Assembly: GCA_003024785.1 (NCBI GenBank)
Contig: PUQB01000043.1
Location: forward strand, 558,001-622,000
Source: Selaginella tamariscina
Lineage: Eukaryota > Streptophyta > Lycopodiopsida > Selaginellales > Selaginellaceae
Reading direction: 5' to 3'
DNA length: 64,000 nucleotides
Positions within the stretch are counted from its first letter, which is position 1. Each line of letters starts with the position of its first letter. Position numbers and translations under genes: made by a program. This document shows, one piece after another, positions 1 through 9,599 of the stretch. The notes below the pieces were generated by a model. It was not told the origin of the DNA and did not search any database. It saw nothing but the letters and a program-made list of their open reading frames with translations.

Positions 1-92
1 CTATAGCCGAGAAATACACTTCTAGGATTTAATGTCCAATTTCTTGTGAATTTCATTAGGAACATGTAAGAAAGCCACATTGTCAGAGTTTT
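1..92 (-). mobile_element. Ty1/copia fragment at left edge
   Basis: This stretch is nearly identical to 19,660-19,745 inside the decayed Ty1/copia element further right, and so is a piece of the same family's pol region in the same (-) orientation. Homology stops near base 92. From there to about 240 I see no gene. The piece is cut by the window edge, so its full extent is unknown. It is a fossil fragment. Confidence 0.6.
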
Positions 93-269
93 AACCCAAA
101 GGGCCAACACGTGGCTGCCAAGTGGCCATTTGGCGTCATCACCATGTGTGAGCAACGCTAAATCTTTCAAGATAACTCTAAGAGTCTAGCTCTAGGGCCC
201 AATTAGGCAAAAGACTTAGAGTCCTACCCTAAGTCCCCTAGAATGACCATCCCCTGAACCCTAGATAAA

Positions 270-990
270 TAAGTAAAAGAAGTCCACATATCCTTTTATA
301 CCGTGCTCTAACATACAAAGCATGTAAATTGTCAAATTAACTAGTGAATTATAAAGCTTTTAAATAATTTCTGGGTTGTTTTTAAAAGACTTTGTGTTAC
401 TTACACGCGGTGTTGACGTTGAATGATTATTTCTCAATCACGTGTTGTCTAGTGGTCCTCAGAATAAAAATATAGAGAAACCTACGTATACTTTTACAGG
501 GCACTGTAAATACCAAAGCATTTAAATTCTCAAACTAACTGTAAAATGGTTAATAAATTATAAAGATTTTAAATAATTTTTGAGTTGTTTTAATTGTTTA
601 GTGTTGGTTATACACAGTGTTAACATCCAATAACCATTTTACAATCGTATCTCACTGCATGTTGACCTTCTAAGTTAAAACTATATAAAAAAAAAGCTAT
701 GTATACTTTTATAGTGCATTATAATATACAAAAGCATGTAAATTGTCAAGCTAATTGTAGAATGGTTGATAAATTATAAAGATTTTAAATAATTTTTAAG
801 TTATTTTAAAAAACTTAGCATTACTTACGTAATGTGTTCGACTAATCGTATGTTACCATATGTGGCTCTTTAAATTAAAATTATAGGAGAAAAAATTTTT
901 ATATAGTTTTTTTTATTGTACTATAAATAATAAAAATATGTAAATTATCAAAACTAATTGTAGATTGGCTACTGGATTATAAAGCTTGTA
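270..990. repeat. Tandem ~205-bp AT-rich repeat array (array A)
   Basis: Four diverged head-to-tail units start near 280, 480, 693 and 893. Each opens with a block like 'acgtatacttttatagtgca', continues through 'gcatgtaaattgtcaa' and 'aattataaagcttttaaata', and ends near a TTAC/GTGTT block. The same unit occurs at 8,690-8,881 and 16,091-16,700, always 5' of an AKR upstream block. No coding capacity is seen. The consistent unit length and repeated block order are direct observations. Confidence 0.8.
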
Positions 991-999
991 AGATACCCA

Positions 1000-2153
1000 G
1001 TTTCTTCTTATTTATTCCCGGCCAGCATATGGATATCCAATATATTTCAATTAAAAGAAGGTCGTTTTGTTTAAAAAACCAAAAATAAATAAATGGAATT
1101 TGTATTTAATTTAAAAAAAAGAATGTCCCTTAATTCAAAAATAAAATAACGTTTTTTTTTTTGGAAATATACAAAGAAATTATATCTGTTATTTAAATTT
1201 TTTTTTTCAATAATGATATTCACATCTTTTTTAAAAAATCAGAGACCGAAAAATAAATATCACCCCTTTTAATGCATAATGCCGGTGCAAAAACAATGTG
1301 CTTACGTGGTAGAAAAAGCTTGAAAGTTACATTAAGTGTATGTGGGATATAGACTTTCTAACATATATTAATTATAAAGTAATTTAATTAAACAATTGAC
1401 TTTATTCTTTATTACAGCATTGTTATTGTTATTTAGAAACAAATACTATAACGTTCAAGGGACTACACTACTATATGTTTGCTTGTTTAATTATATTCTC
1501 GCACGATTATTTAGTGATTAATTATATTAATCTCTTAATAATCTCGCTCCTGAGTAGCCAATAGTATATTAACTTTGGTACATCAAATCTTGATAAGCTC
1601 CTTATAGAAGCCACATGTTCTTCCTTCCTTGGAGGCGTGCGTTTGGAAGGCTAGAACTGCTTAAGAACTTGTTTATCCAAGTGAAGGGGTCATGTGGTAC
1701 TCACTTAGCTCCTAAATTGAAATTTGAATCTAAATTTTTATATATAATATTCTACACTAGAAGAAAAGTCTATATATATGATAGCTTCCGAAGTAGATGC
1801 ATGTGCGTGCAAATGCTGTTGAAGTAATACTCGAATTTTGCCTGCTCTCAAGAGGTTTGTTTTACGTCTGCACAAGTGGAGAGAATGTGGAGAAGAGTTG
1901 AGCATTGTTCTTACTCTTTCTGAGTGTTGAACATACACATTTATACTAACATACGTGTCTGGTCGTATAGACTTGAGGGTTGTGCATCTTTCTTGTATAT
2001 GACGCTGGAGGTATAAGATCGGAACCCCAGAGATGGTGGGATATCGTTTATAGTAAGCGACTTGCGTATATATACGTGAGATATATAAACAGTACCTCTC
2101 ACGTATATATATATATCCAAAGAAAAAAAAAACCCTCTTTCTGTATTTATACC
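1000..2153. other. AKR1 upstream block, paralogous to AKR2 upstream
   Basis: This block aligns over most of its length with 16,700-17,809 plus 21,756-21,895. Shared landmarks are 'tattcccggccag', 'ggatatccaatatatttcaa', 'cttccttggaggcgtgcg' and 'ctctcaagaggttt'. It contains no credible ORF. It is the distal upstream region of AKR1, now separated from its gene by the Ty3/gypsy insertion. The alignment is by eye; the segmental-duplication interpretation is inference. Confidence 0.7.
2067..2111. promoter_or_regulatory. Inverted repeat upstream of AKR1
   Basis: Arms tatatatacgtgag (2,067-2,080) and ctcacgtatatata (2,098-2,111) are perfect 14-bp inverted repeats with a 17-nt loop. An equivalent hairpin lies upstream of AKR2 at 21,826-21,861, and a weakened version lies upstream of AKR3 near 27,925-27,960. 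ACGTG is a G-box/ABRE-like core, so this may be a palindromic factor site or an RNA hairpin. The role is inference. Confidence 0.45.
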
Positions 2154-2346
2154 TGTTAGGCACCTCTACGTACAATCTAGAGACCCTCACAATACCACCC
2201 GACCTCCCCGAGCTGTCTCTAGTCTCCACACGCTGCTCTCCAAGAAAGGCTTCCAATAATAGTGTGCCCTTAATTCTTCCTTAGATCTAGGTATAGCTCC
2301 TTAGGAATATTCTAGCTTATATTCTTTCGTTATATGGGTCATAACA
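2154..2346 (-). repeat. 3' LTR of the Ty3/gypsy element
   Basis: This 193-bp repeat matches 6,747-6,954 nearly base for base except for one short length difference near its end. It has TG...CA termini and adjoins the polypurine tract. Confidence 0.9.
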
Positions 2347-2391
2347 ATCCTCCCCCCATTAGCAAGTCCTTGTCCTCAAGGGCAGTATAAC

Positions 2392-5300
2392 TTACTCAAT
2401 TGGTCCTGTATCATTAGCCTCGTACATCCACAAAGAATCTACCCGGGACTCGTTCCTTGTGAGTACTCTCTTTAACTGGCTAACGTGAAACACTGGGTGC
2501 ACCCTCACTTTCTGGCAGCCGTAGTCGATATGCCACCTTACCGATACGCTCCAGAATCTCATAAGGACCTGAGTACCTGGGAGACAACTTATCATTGCGT
2601 CCCTTCCGTAAGGCCACAACTGTGTTCCGCCTTACATGTGTGGCAAATACCACTCGGAGATATACATAATCCCCCACCTGGAACTCTCGGAAGCTTCTGT
2701 GCTCATTAGCAAACTTGATAGCTCGGCTCTGAGCTGCTTGTAAGTTCTTCTTGCACAAACTCTGAATGTTTTCAAGTTCAACACTCAGATCTTTAGCTTC
2801 CTCATCCATGTTGCCTTGAGCCTTCTTACTTGCTAAACCGAGCTCAAAAGCTGTCTTGGGATGTCGTCCAAACATAGCATAGTATGGACTCATTCCAATG
2901 CCACTGTGCTGGCTGTTATTATAAGCAAACTCGAGTAATGGAATATACTTATCCCACTGACCTTCCTTCTGGTTAATAGTGCACCTTAGCATATCTTCCA
3001 GAACTTGGTTCACCCTCTCTGTTTGCCCATCTGTTTCGGGATGATCTCCGCTACACAGCTTAAGCTTCACTTCTATGCACTTAGAAAAGCCTCTCCAAAA
3101 GCTAGAAGTGAACTTGGAGTCCCTATCACTTACAATATCATCTGGAAATCCGTGGATAGGAAATACATGTTGTAAATACATCGTAGCCAGCTCGGATGCA
3201 TTCACATTCTTCCCCAAGGGAACTAACTTGACAAACTTTGTCAACCTGTCCACAATGACCCACACCTGTTCATTCTGCCTCTGTGTCCTTGGCAAATGGG
3301 TGACAAAGTCCATAGAGATACTGCCCCATCGCCTGTCTGGAATAGGCAATGGTACTAATAGCCCACCTGGTTTCTCCCTGGGCACCTTTACTTGCTGACA
3401 CTTGTCACAAGTCCTGCAGTACTCTATGATATCAGCTTTCATATTCCTCCAGTAGAACCTCCTCTTGATCAACTCATACGTTTTCCTCCCCCCAAAATGA
3501 CCAGCCTCCGGGCGATCATGATGAAAATATAGTACCTGGTTGATCAAATGGTCCACACGAGGAAGGTACACACGGCCATTGTAGTACAAAACCCCATCCT
3601 GAAATGAGAATGGTGGCTCTAGCTGTCCTTTGAGCTCCTGCACCTCGGCGTCTTGTGCTTGAGCATGTTGAACTACTTGGCTAAACTCACTGACCGTCCT
3701 TGTTAATGCATTACATAAGCGTGTTTGGAATTCTCCCACTACTGTGGCTCTCCTAACGCGTGACAAAGCATCTGCCACCACGTTAGTCTTTCCTGCGCGA
3801 TGCTCAATAGGAAATTCGCCAAACTCCATGAGCTTAACCATCCAGCGAGCTTGCCGAGAGTTTAACTCTTTCTGTGTGAACAGATACACCAAAGGCTTGT
3901 GATCTGTAAACACCTTGAAACTTGCACCATAAAGATAGTGCCTCCAAACTCGTAATGCATTAACAATAGCCAGTAGTTCTTGCTCATACGTTGAGTACCG
4001 TTGCTCTGCAGGATTCAAAGTACGACTCTCATAAGCAATAGGCCTTCCCTCTTGCATAAGTACAGCTCCAATGGCCACTCCACTTGCATCACACGATACC
4101 TCATAAGGCTTAGAGGGATCTGCAATACATAAAACTGGTGCACGTACCAAAGCTTGTTTCAAAGCTTGGAAACTGCTCTCCTCTGAAGCACTCCATGCAA
4201 AGGGAACGTCCTTCCTTAGCAACCTAGTTAACGGAGAAGCTTTCTTGGCATAATCCTTGACATACCGCCGGTAATAACCAGCCATGCCCAAGAAACTCCG
4301 TAACTCTTGTGCATTGCTAGGAACTGGCCATTGCTCCACCACTGCCACCTTCTGTGGATCAGTCTTCACTCCACTTGGCGTCACAATGTGACCCAAATAC
4401 TCCACTTCGCACTGAGCAAATGCACATTTGCTCTTCTTTGCATAGAGCTTGTTCTTCCTCAGCAATTGAAGAACTCTCCGCAAATGCTCCACATGCTCCT
4501 TCATATTCTTACTGTAAATAAGAATATCGTCGAGGAAGATCTCACAAAGTCATGCAAGTAGTCACCAAACACCTCAGTCATCAACCGAGTGAATGTGGCT
4601 GGGGCATTTGTTAAGCCAAATGGCATAACAGTGAACTCAAAATGCCCGAAGCTAGTGTTGAAAGCAGTTTTGTAGATATCTGCCTCCTTCACAGCAATCT
4701 GATGATACCCGCTACGCAAGTCTATCTTGGTGAACACTCTGGCTCCACCGAGATGATCCATGATAGTATCCACACGTGGCATGGGCATCCTGTCCTTCAC
4801 TGTTTGCTTGTTGAGAGCTCTGTAGTCTATGCACATCCTCATGGTGCCATCCTTCTTCCTGACAAGCAATACTGGTGCACCAAATGGAGACGTTGCTCGT
4901 TGTATGAAGCCATATTCCAATAGCTCCATCACTTGTCTCTTAACCTCTTGCTCCTCAGCATGGCTCAGTCGGAACGGCTTACGGTAAATGGCTTTCGTAC
5001 CCTGTTCCAACACAATCTCATGCTCCACACCTCTTGCAGGTGGTAAGCCATGAGGTAGCTCAGGAGGGAAGACATCAGCAAATTCCTCAAGGACAACTTG
5101 CACAGCAGCCTCGCCCAATGTGACATTAGAAGAATCTAACTCACGTATATACATCAGAAAGACTTGATCTTCTTTATTACGGAGATATTTCTTCAAAGAC
5201 ATAGTAGAAAGATACTTGTTTGGAGACTCAAGCCTTGTTCCAAACCAAGTGTCTTTCACTCCACTGTACTCAAGCTTCACTCGCTTGATGCTCCACTTGA

Positions 5301-5397
5301 TCTCAGGATCCACACGCTCCAGCCAGCTCATCCCAAGGATGAGGTCCACACGCGCTAGCTCCGCAAAAGAAAGTCTCCACCAGCTGAGTTTTGCCAA
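2392..5397 (-). other. pol region of the Ty3/gypsy element
   Basis: Reading on the - strand, this holds reverse transcriptase, RNase H, a zinc-binding HHCC integrase head, an integrase core, and a C-terminal segment typical of plant gypsy elements (ending near HPVFHVSQLK). The order places it in Ty3/gypsy (Metaviridae-like). It is a fossil with a few frame breaks. Confidence 0.9.
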
Positions 5398-5399
5398 CC

Positions 5400-6718
5400 G
5401 TCAGCTGTAACTCCTCCACACAAGCATTCCAGCTCTGTGTGACAGTAGCTGAGCCCTCAATCTCGTATTGAGGCACAGTCTTCATGGGCAAGCTGCACTC
5501 CTGCACTAACTTTGCTGATACAAAGTTATCGCTACTTCCGCTATCCAAGAGGATTCGCACTGGACGTTCACCAAGTCGTCCCTCCACCACAATAGCACGT
5601 GTGTGTGGCTCCTCCCGTGCCATGCAGTTTACCTGTCGAGCAAGAACAGACAAAAATTTACCTCGTGGTTTAGAACTATCTCCCTTGTGTTCCTCTCCAC
5701 GCTCCATCTCCTGAAGCTTCTTAGGTGTCTCCTTGTCCTTGTCACCATTGAACCCCTTGCCCTTGGGCTTGTTCCTCCTGGGACAATTGGCCTTCCAGTG
5801 TCCCACCTCTCCACACAGGTGGCAACGTTCACTATCAAACACCTTGACAATCTTCTTAGGCCGATTGTCGGTGCGATAAGAACTAGAAGCTACCAGCTTG
5901 GACTTCGGCCTAGCACGATGGCTATTCCCTCTATACTCCTGGTGCTCACGAGGACTTGGAGAGGTGCTCCTACCACGCTTCTTGCCATGTCGCTCATTCT
6001 CCTTAAACACCTTATCCTCCTCATTTAGCAAGCGAGCATATTCGAACAGCTCCTCTAAAGTCTTGGACTGAATTACCGAGTTAAGATGTCTACGCAAGTT
6101 AGCACTTCGCAGCCCATCTACAAAATAATCCTTCTGCTGGTTGACAGACACGTCAGGTACACGGCAAAGTAATTGACTCAATTTCTCAATGTAATCGTCC
6201 AAGGTCATCTTCCCTTGCTCTAAATGTCGCAATTCACGCCTTGCATGAGACACATCGAACCGAGGAGCATACTCCTTCTTAAATAGCTCAGAGAACTCCT
6301 CCCAAGTTGCAATCATCTCCTGGTGAGCTAACTGGCGCTGATTTCGAATGCGTGTCCACCACCTCGCAGCTTTATCCTTCAAGGCTACTGATACAGCTAT
6401 CATAGCCTGCTCGGTAGTTACTCCCTGTGCAGTGAGCAAGTTCGCTGCTATCTCAAGCCAACTCATAGCCTCATCCGCAGATTCTTTACCGGTAAAAGGT
6501 GGAACGCGAAGACGATCTAGCACCCTGCTCTTACCAGTCACGGTTCCTTGAGCAAGTTGATCTTCAATAGTATCCAACCGCTCACGAATCACCTCCAAGG
6601 AACCAGTCACGTACTCTTGAAATTGCTTGGAATCCTTCGCCATAGCGTATAATTCGAGCACGATTTCCTGGTTCGTCCACTCCTCATTGGGTGTTGTCTT
6701 CTCCTTCCCACCGGTCAC
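5400..6718 (-). other. gag and protease region of the Ty3/gypsy element
   Basis: It contains a retrotransposon gag capsid-type helical region, a basic linker, one CCHC zinc knuckle (CHLCGEVGHWKANC) and an aspartic protease active-site block (LLDSGSS). It begins just inside the primer-binding site and precedes pol, as expected for the family. Confidence 0.9.
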
Positions 6719-6746
6719 TCATCTCGAACCTCCTCCGATACCAAAT

Positions 6747-6954
6747 TGTTAGGCACCTCTACGTACAATCTAGAGACCCTCACAATACCACCCGACCTCC
6801 CCCGAGCTGTCTCTAGTCTCCACACGCTGCTCTCCAAGAAAGGCTTCCAATAATGTGCCCTTAATTCTTCTTAGATCTAGGTATAGCTCCCTAGGAATAT
6901 TCTAGCTTATACCTTTCGGGGAATATTCTTTGATTCATTATATGGGTCATAACA
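6747..6954 (-). repeat. 5' LTR of the Ty3/gypsy element
   Basis: This 208-bp repeat pairs with 2,154-2,346. It is followed on the + strand by sequence that rejoins the AKR upstream block ('ctgccaaatattctc'), which is contiguous with its left flank in the uninterrupted AKR2 copy near 21,890. Confidence 0.9.
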
Positions 6955-7032
6955 ATCCCCTGCCAAATATTCTCATAAATCTTCAGTGGTTTCTGATGAC
7001 CAGTATACAGAACGTTAGGCTTGAGAGTCAAA

Positions 7033-7056
7033 AACGGCGGCCAATGAAAGGACATA
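7033..7056 (+). promoter_or_regulatory. Conserved CCAAT-containing promoter block of AKR1
   Basis: The block acggcggccaatgaaagga lies 35-55 bp before the AKR1 ATG and recurs at 22,004-22,024 (AKR2); a CCTAAT variant is at 28,025-28,045 (AKR3). Its conservation and spacing suggest a core-promoter CCAAT element. The ATG is preceded by a tctctttgcag-like run in all copies, which could be a 5'-leader splice acceptor. Function is inferred. Confidence 0.45.
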
Positions 7057-7089
7057 TAGTCACAGTCGTATACCTATCTCTTTGCAGCT

Positions 7090-8348
7090 ATGCCGCCTCT
7101 TGTGAAGCTCGGTTCCCAGGGACTTGATGTCTCAAAGCAGGGACTTGGCTGCATGGGCATGTCTTTCTCTATGGCCCTCCAAAGCCAGAAGAAGAATGGT
7201 GTTGCTCTCATTCGCAAGGCCATTGAATCAGGCATCACTTTCATGGACACAGCAGATTGTATGGACCTCACACAAATGAGATCTTACTGGGAAAGGTATT
7301 CGAATATCTTGCATGGCGTATAGTACATGTTTGTGTTGTGTTCTTAGGCAATTCAAAGGTAACAGAGCGAAAGTGCAACTTGCAACTAAGTTTGCCAATT
7401 CCTTCGATGAGAAAGGAAACTGGAGCAAAAAGAAACTTGAGCATCCATGGAGAGCCTGAATATGTTCATGCGGCTTGTGAGGCAAGCTTGAAGAGACTGG
7501 ATGTCGATTGCATTGATCTGTATTATCAGCACCGTGTGGATACTAAAGTTTCCAATTGAAATCACGGTAAGTTGTGTGTGTGTGTGTGTGTTTTGAGATG
7601 TAATGAAAGATACAAATCTTAACAAGTTGGAGAAATGAAAAAATTGGTGGAGGAAGGCAAAGTCAAGTACATCGGTTTGTCTGAGGCATCTTCTTCCGAT
7701 ATCCGTCGTGCTCACGCTGTCCATCCCATCACAGCGGTGCAAATTGAATACTCTCTCTGGTCTCGCGATGTTGAAGAAGACATCATTCCAACTTGCAGGT
7801 ATATTTGACGCAATATACTGTATGTGTAACTTATTCTTTGTATTCTTTGTACAGGGAGCTAGGAATTGGAATAGTTGCATACAGCCCTCTCGGACGAGGT
7901 TTTTTCTCTGGAAAGGCTGTTGTGGAAGAGCTTGCAGAAGATGATGATTACCGTAAGGTACACACGCGCGCTCACACACACACACGTATATATATGATGA
8001 TGATTGCAGACGACTCCAAGGTTCCAAGGTGAAAATCTGGAGCGAAACAAGGTGATATACCAAAAGTTGTGTGAGATAGCTACAAAGAAGAATTGTACCG
8101 CTGGGCAGCTTGCACTTGCATGGCTCCATAGCAAAGGCTATGATATTGTGCCCATTCCAGGCACGACTAAGGTGAAGAACTTGGAGGAGAACATTGGTGC
8201 TCTCAATGTTATTCTCTCTCAGGAAGAGGTTAAGGAGATTGAGAATGTTGTTTCTTCTGCTGTTCATGGCAATAGATACTCGGATGAGCACATGTCCAGC
8301 ACTTGGAGATTTGCATCTACGCCTCCCCTTTCTTCTTGGAAGAAGTAG
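7090..8348 (+). pseudogene. Aldo-keto reductase copy 1 (AKR1), frame-disrupted
   Basis: This is a homologue of plant NADPH-dependent AKRs of the perakine-reductase/auxin-induced PCNT115 (AKR13-like) group, cytosolic TIM-barrel enzymes that reduce aldehydes or ketones. Five exons are seen: 7,090-7,295, 7,348-7,566, 7,627-7,798, 7,855-7,957 and 8,010-8,348. The C-terminal exon is the best preserved of the three copies, ending [10 protein letters not shown]. Exon 1 carries offsetting small indels, so [13 protein letters not shown] and DTADAYG of AKR3 become out-of-frame sequence and the catalytic Tyr is lost. Exon 2 has a 16-nt near-tandem duplication around 7,425-7,440, and the acceptor before exon 3 lacks a G. 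I call it a pseudogene. Assembly error cannot account easily for the 16-nt duplication. Confidence 0.8.
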
Positions 8349-8689
8349 AAAGACTTTCAATGTCTTTTGCAATATCCTCGATGCTTTTTTACATTTACCA
8401 TGCTTATCCAATCCTACAGGCATATTCTCACTTGACATTTTGTACTAACAACACATTCTATATCAGTGTTCGATGACCTGTACTATGCTCAATTGAATAA
8501 ACCTGATAATAAATAAAACATTTTATCGACTTCTATAGAAATTTACGCGATGGTACAGGCACACACACACACAAAAACAAATATATTTGTTATGCTTAAA
8601 AGTTTTTGCTTGTATATTAAGAAAGTTGAGTTATTGAATCCCTTTAAATGTCAAAGTTTGACTGAGCTTCTGAACAAGGAAAAGAAGTT
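8349..8689. other. AKR1 3' flank, no gene seen
   Basis: The 3' flank is AT-rich, with a possible poly(A) signal (aataaa near 8,498 and 8,512) and a short (CA)n run near 8,560. No supported ORF. Confidence 0.4.
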
Positions 8690-8881
8690 CACGTATACTT
8701 TTATAGTGCACTATAACATACGAAAGCATGTAAAATTGTTAAATTAATTGTGGAATGGTTGATGAATTATAAAGCTTCTAAATAAGGAAAATAAGTCCAC
8801 GTATCCTTTTATACCGCACTATAACACACGAAAGCATGTAAATTGTCAAACTAATTGTAGAACGGTTGGTAAATTATAAAA
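8690..8881. repeat. Tandem ~205-bp repeat array B, left part
   Basis: One unit and part of another match array A ('cacgtatacttttatagtgca', 'gcatgtaaattgtcaa'). The array is interrupted at 8,881 by the CACTA transposon and resumes at 16,091. Confidence 0.75.
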
Positions 8882-8908
8882 CACAACGAGCCATTTTCTG
8901 TGGCTTTT
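8882..8908 (+). repeat. Left terminal inverted repeat of the CACTA element
   Basis: This 27-bp arm, cacaacgagccattttctgt followed by ggctttt, pairs with 16,061-16,087 with one mismatch. It is followed by several TGGCTTTT-like subterminal repeats between 8,900 and 9,180. Confidence 0.88.
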
Positions 8909-9599
8909 GAAAATGTCGTGGTTTTTCGCCTGGTTAGTGGATGATGACTATAATAAAGTTAGTGATTATGACATATAATGAGGGTCGTTTCACATCACAC
9001 TTAACTTAACTTAGCACGCATAAGTTAAGTAAGGGCTTTTATCGTGGCTTTCTGATTTTCAATGGCTTTTGAAATGGCTTTGATGGTAATACTGGCTTCT
9101 ACACTGGCGTTCGTAATAGTTTTTATGAATGCATGCTTTTAAAATGGTTATTTAGCTGGCTTTTGCAAAAATGAAGATGAATAATGGTTTTCAAAAATGG
9201 ATAACCATGAACGTTGCAAAAGTGGTTTTTTATGGCTTACCTAATATATAAATACAGCCGACATTGAAGAGAATGACACTTTGAACAGCATGCAATATTC
9301 AACTACTCACTATCAACCAAGAAAAATTTCAGGAAACCTTTTCCTGTAGCACTAACCTCCACTTTTCTTCTGTAAACAAATTCGGTCCTGTTTGCTAAAA
9401 TGTATTCTCCATCATTTGCGGGTTGAAGGTGTTTTACAGTGAACATCTTTCTTCTGCACACCAAAGATATATCACCTGAGCAAAACGTTGTCCCTGCAAC
9501 TCGACTACGTCATCCACTTGTACAGCCACATACCCCCCTCAAATTTCTCGCACAGCAAGAACCAATGAATAGATGACCATTTCTGATTTGTGGCCTATT

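Larger units (their letters stand above)
2154..6954 (-). mobile_element. Ty3/gypsy LTR retrotransposon (fossil, nearly whole)
   Basis: The element is about 4.8 kb in reverse orientation, flanked by LTRs at 2,154-2,346 and 6,747-6,954 that start TGTTA and end TAACA on the + strand. Beside the 5' LTR (right end) is a tRNA-Met-like primer site (TTGGTATCGGAG on the - strand), and beside the 3' LTR is a G-rich polypurine tract (about 2,347-2,360). Gag with a CCHC knuckle, protease, reverse transcriptase, RNase H and integrase occur in the gypsy order. LTR near-identity outside one short indel points to a recent insertion. The coding part shows only a few breaks. The flanking 5-mers atacc and atccc resemble a target-site duplication. 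Confidence 0.93.

Noticed and set aside
270-990. Possible CRISPR-like regular array
   Set aside because: Units are about 205 bp, diverged and contiguous with no unique spacers, and the genome is a plant nuclear one. It is a tandem repeat.
1738-2256. 172-residue - strand frame at the left of the gypsy LTR
   Set aside because: It crosses the LTR boundary and the AKR1 flank and matches no family; the frame is fortuitous.
7386-8438. 350-residue open frame on the - strand across AKR1
   Set aside because: It is antisense to AKR exons and introns that match a known enzyme family, and it includes CA-repeat translation. Not a gene.
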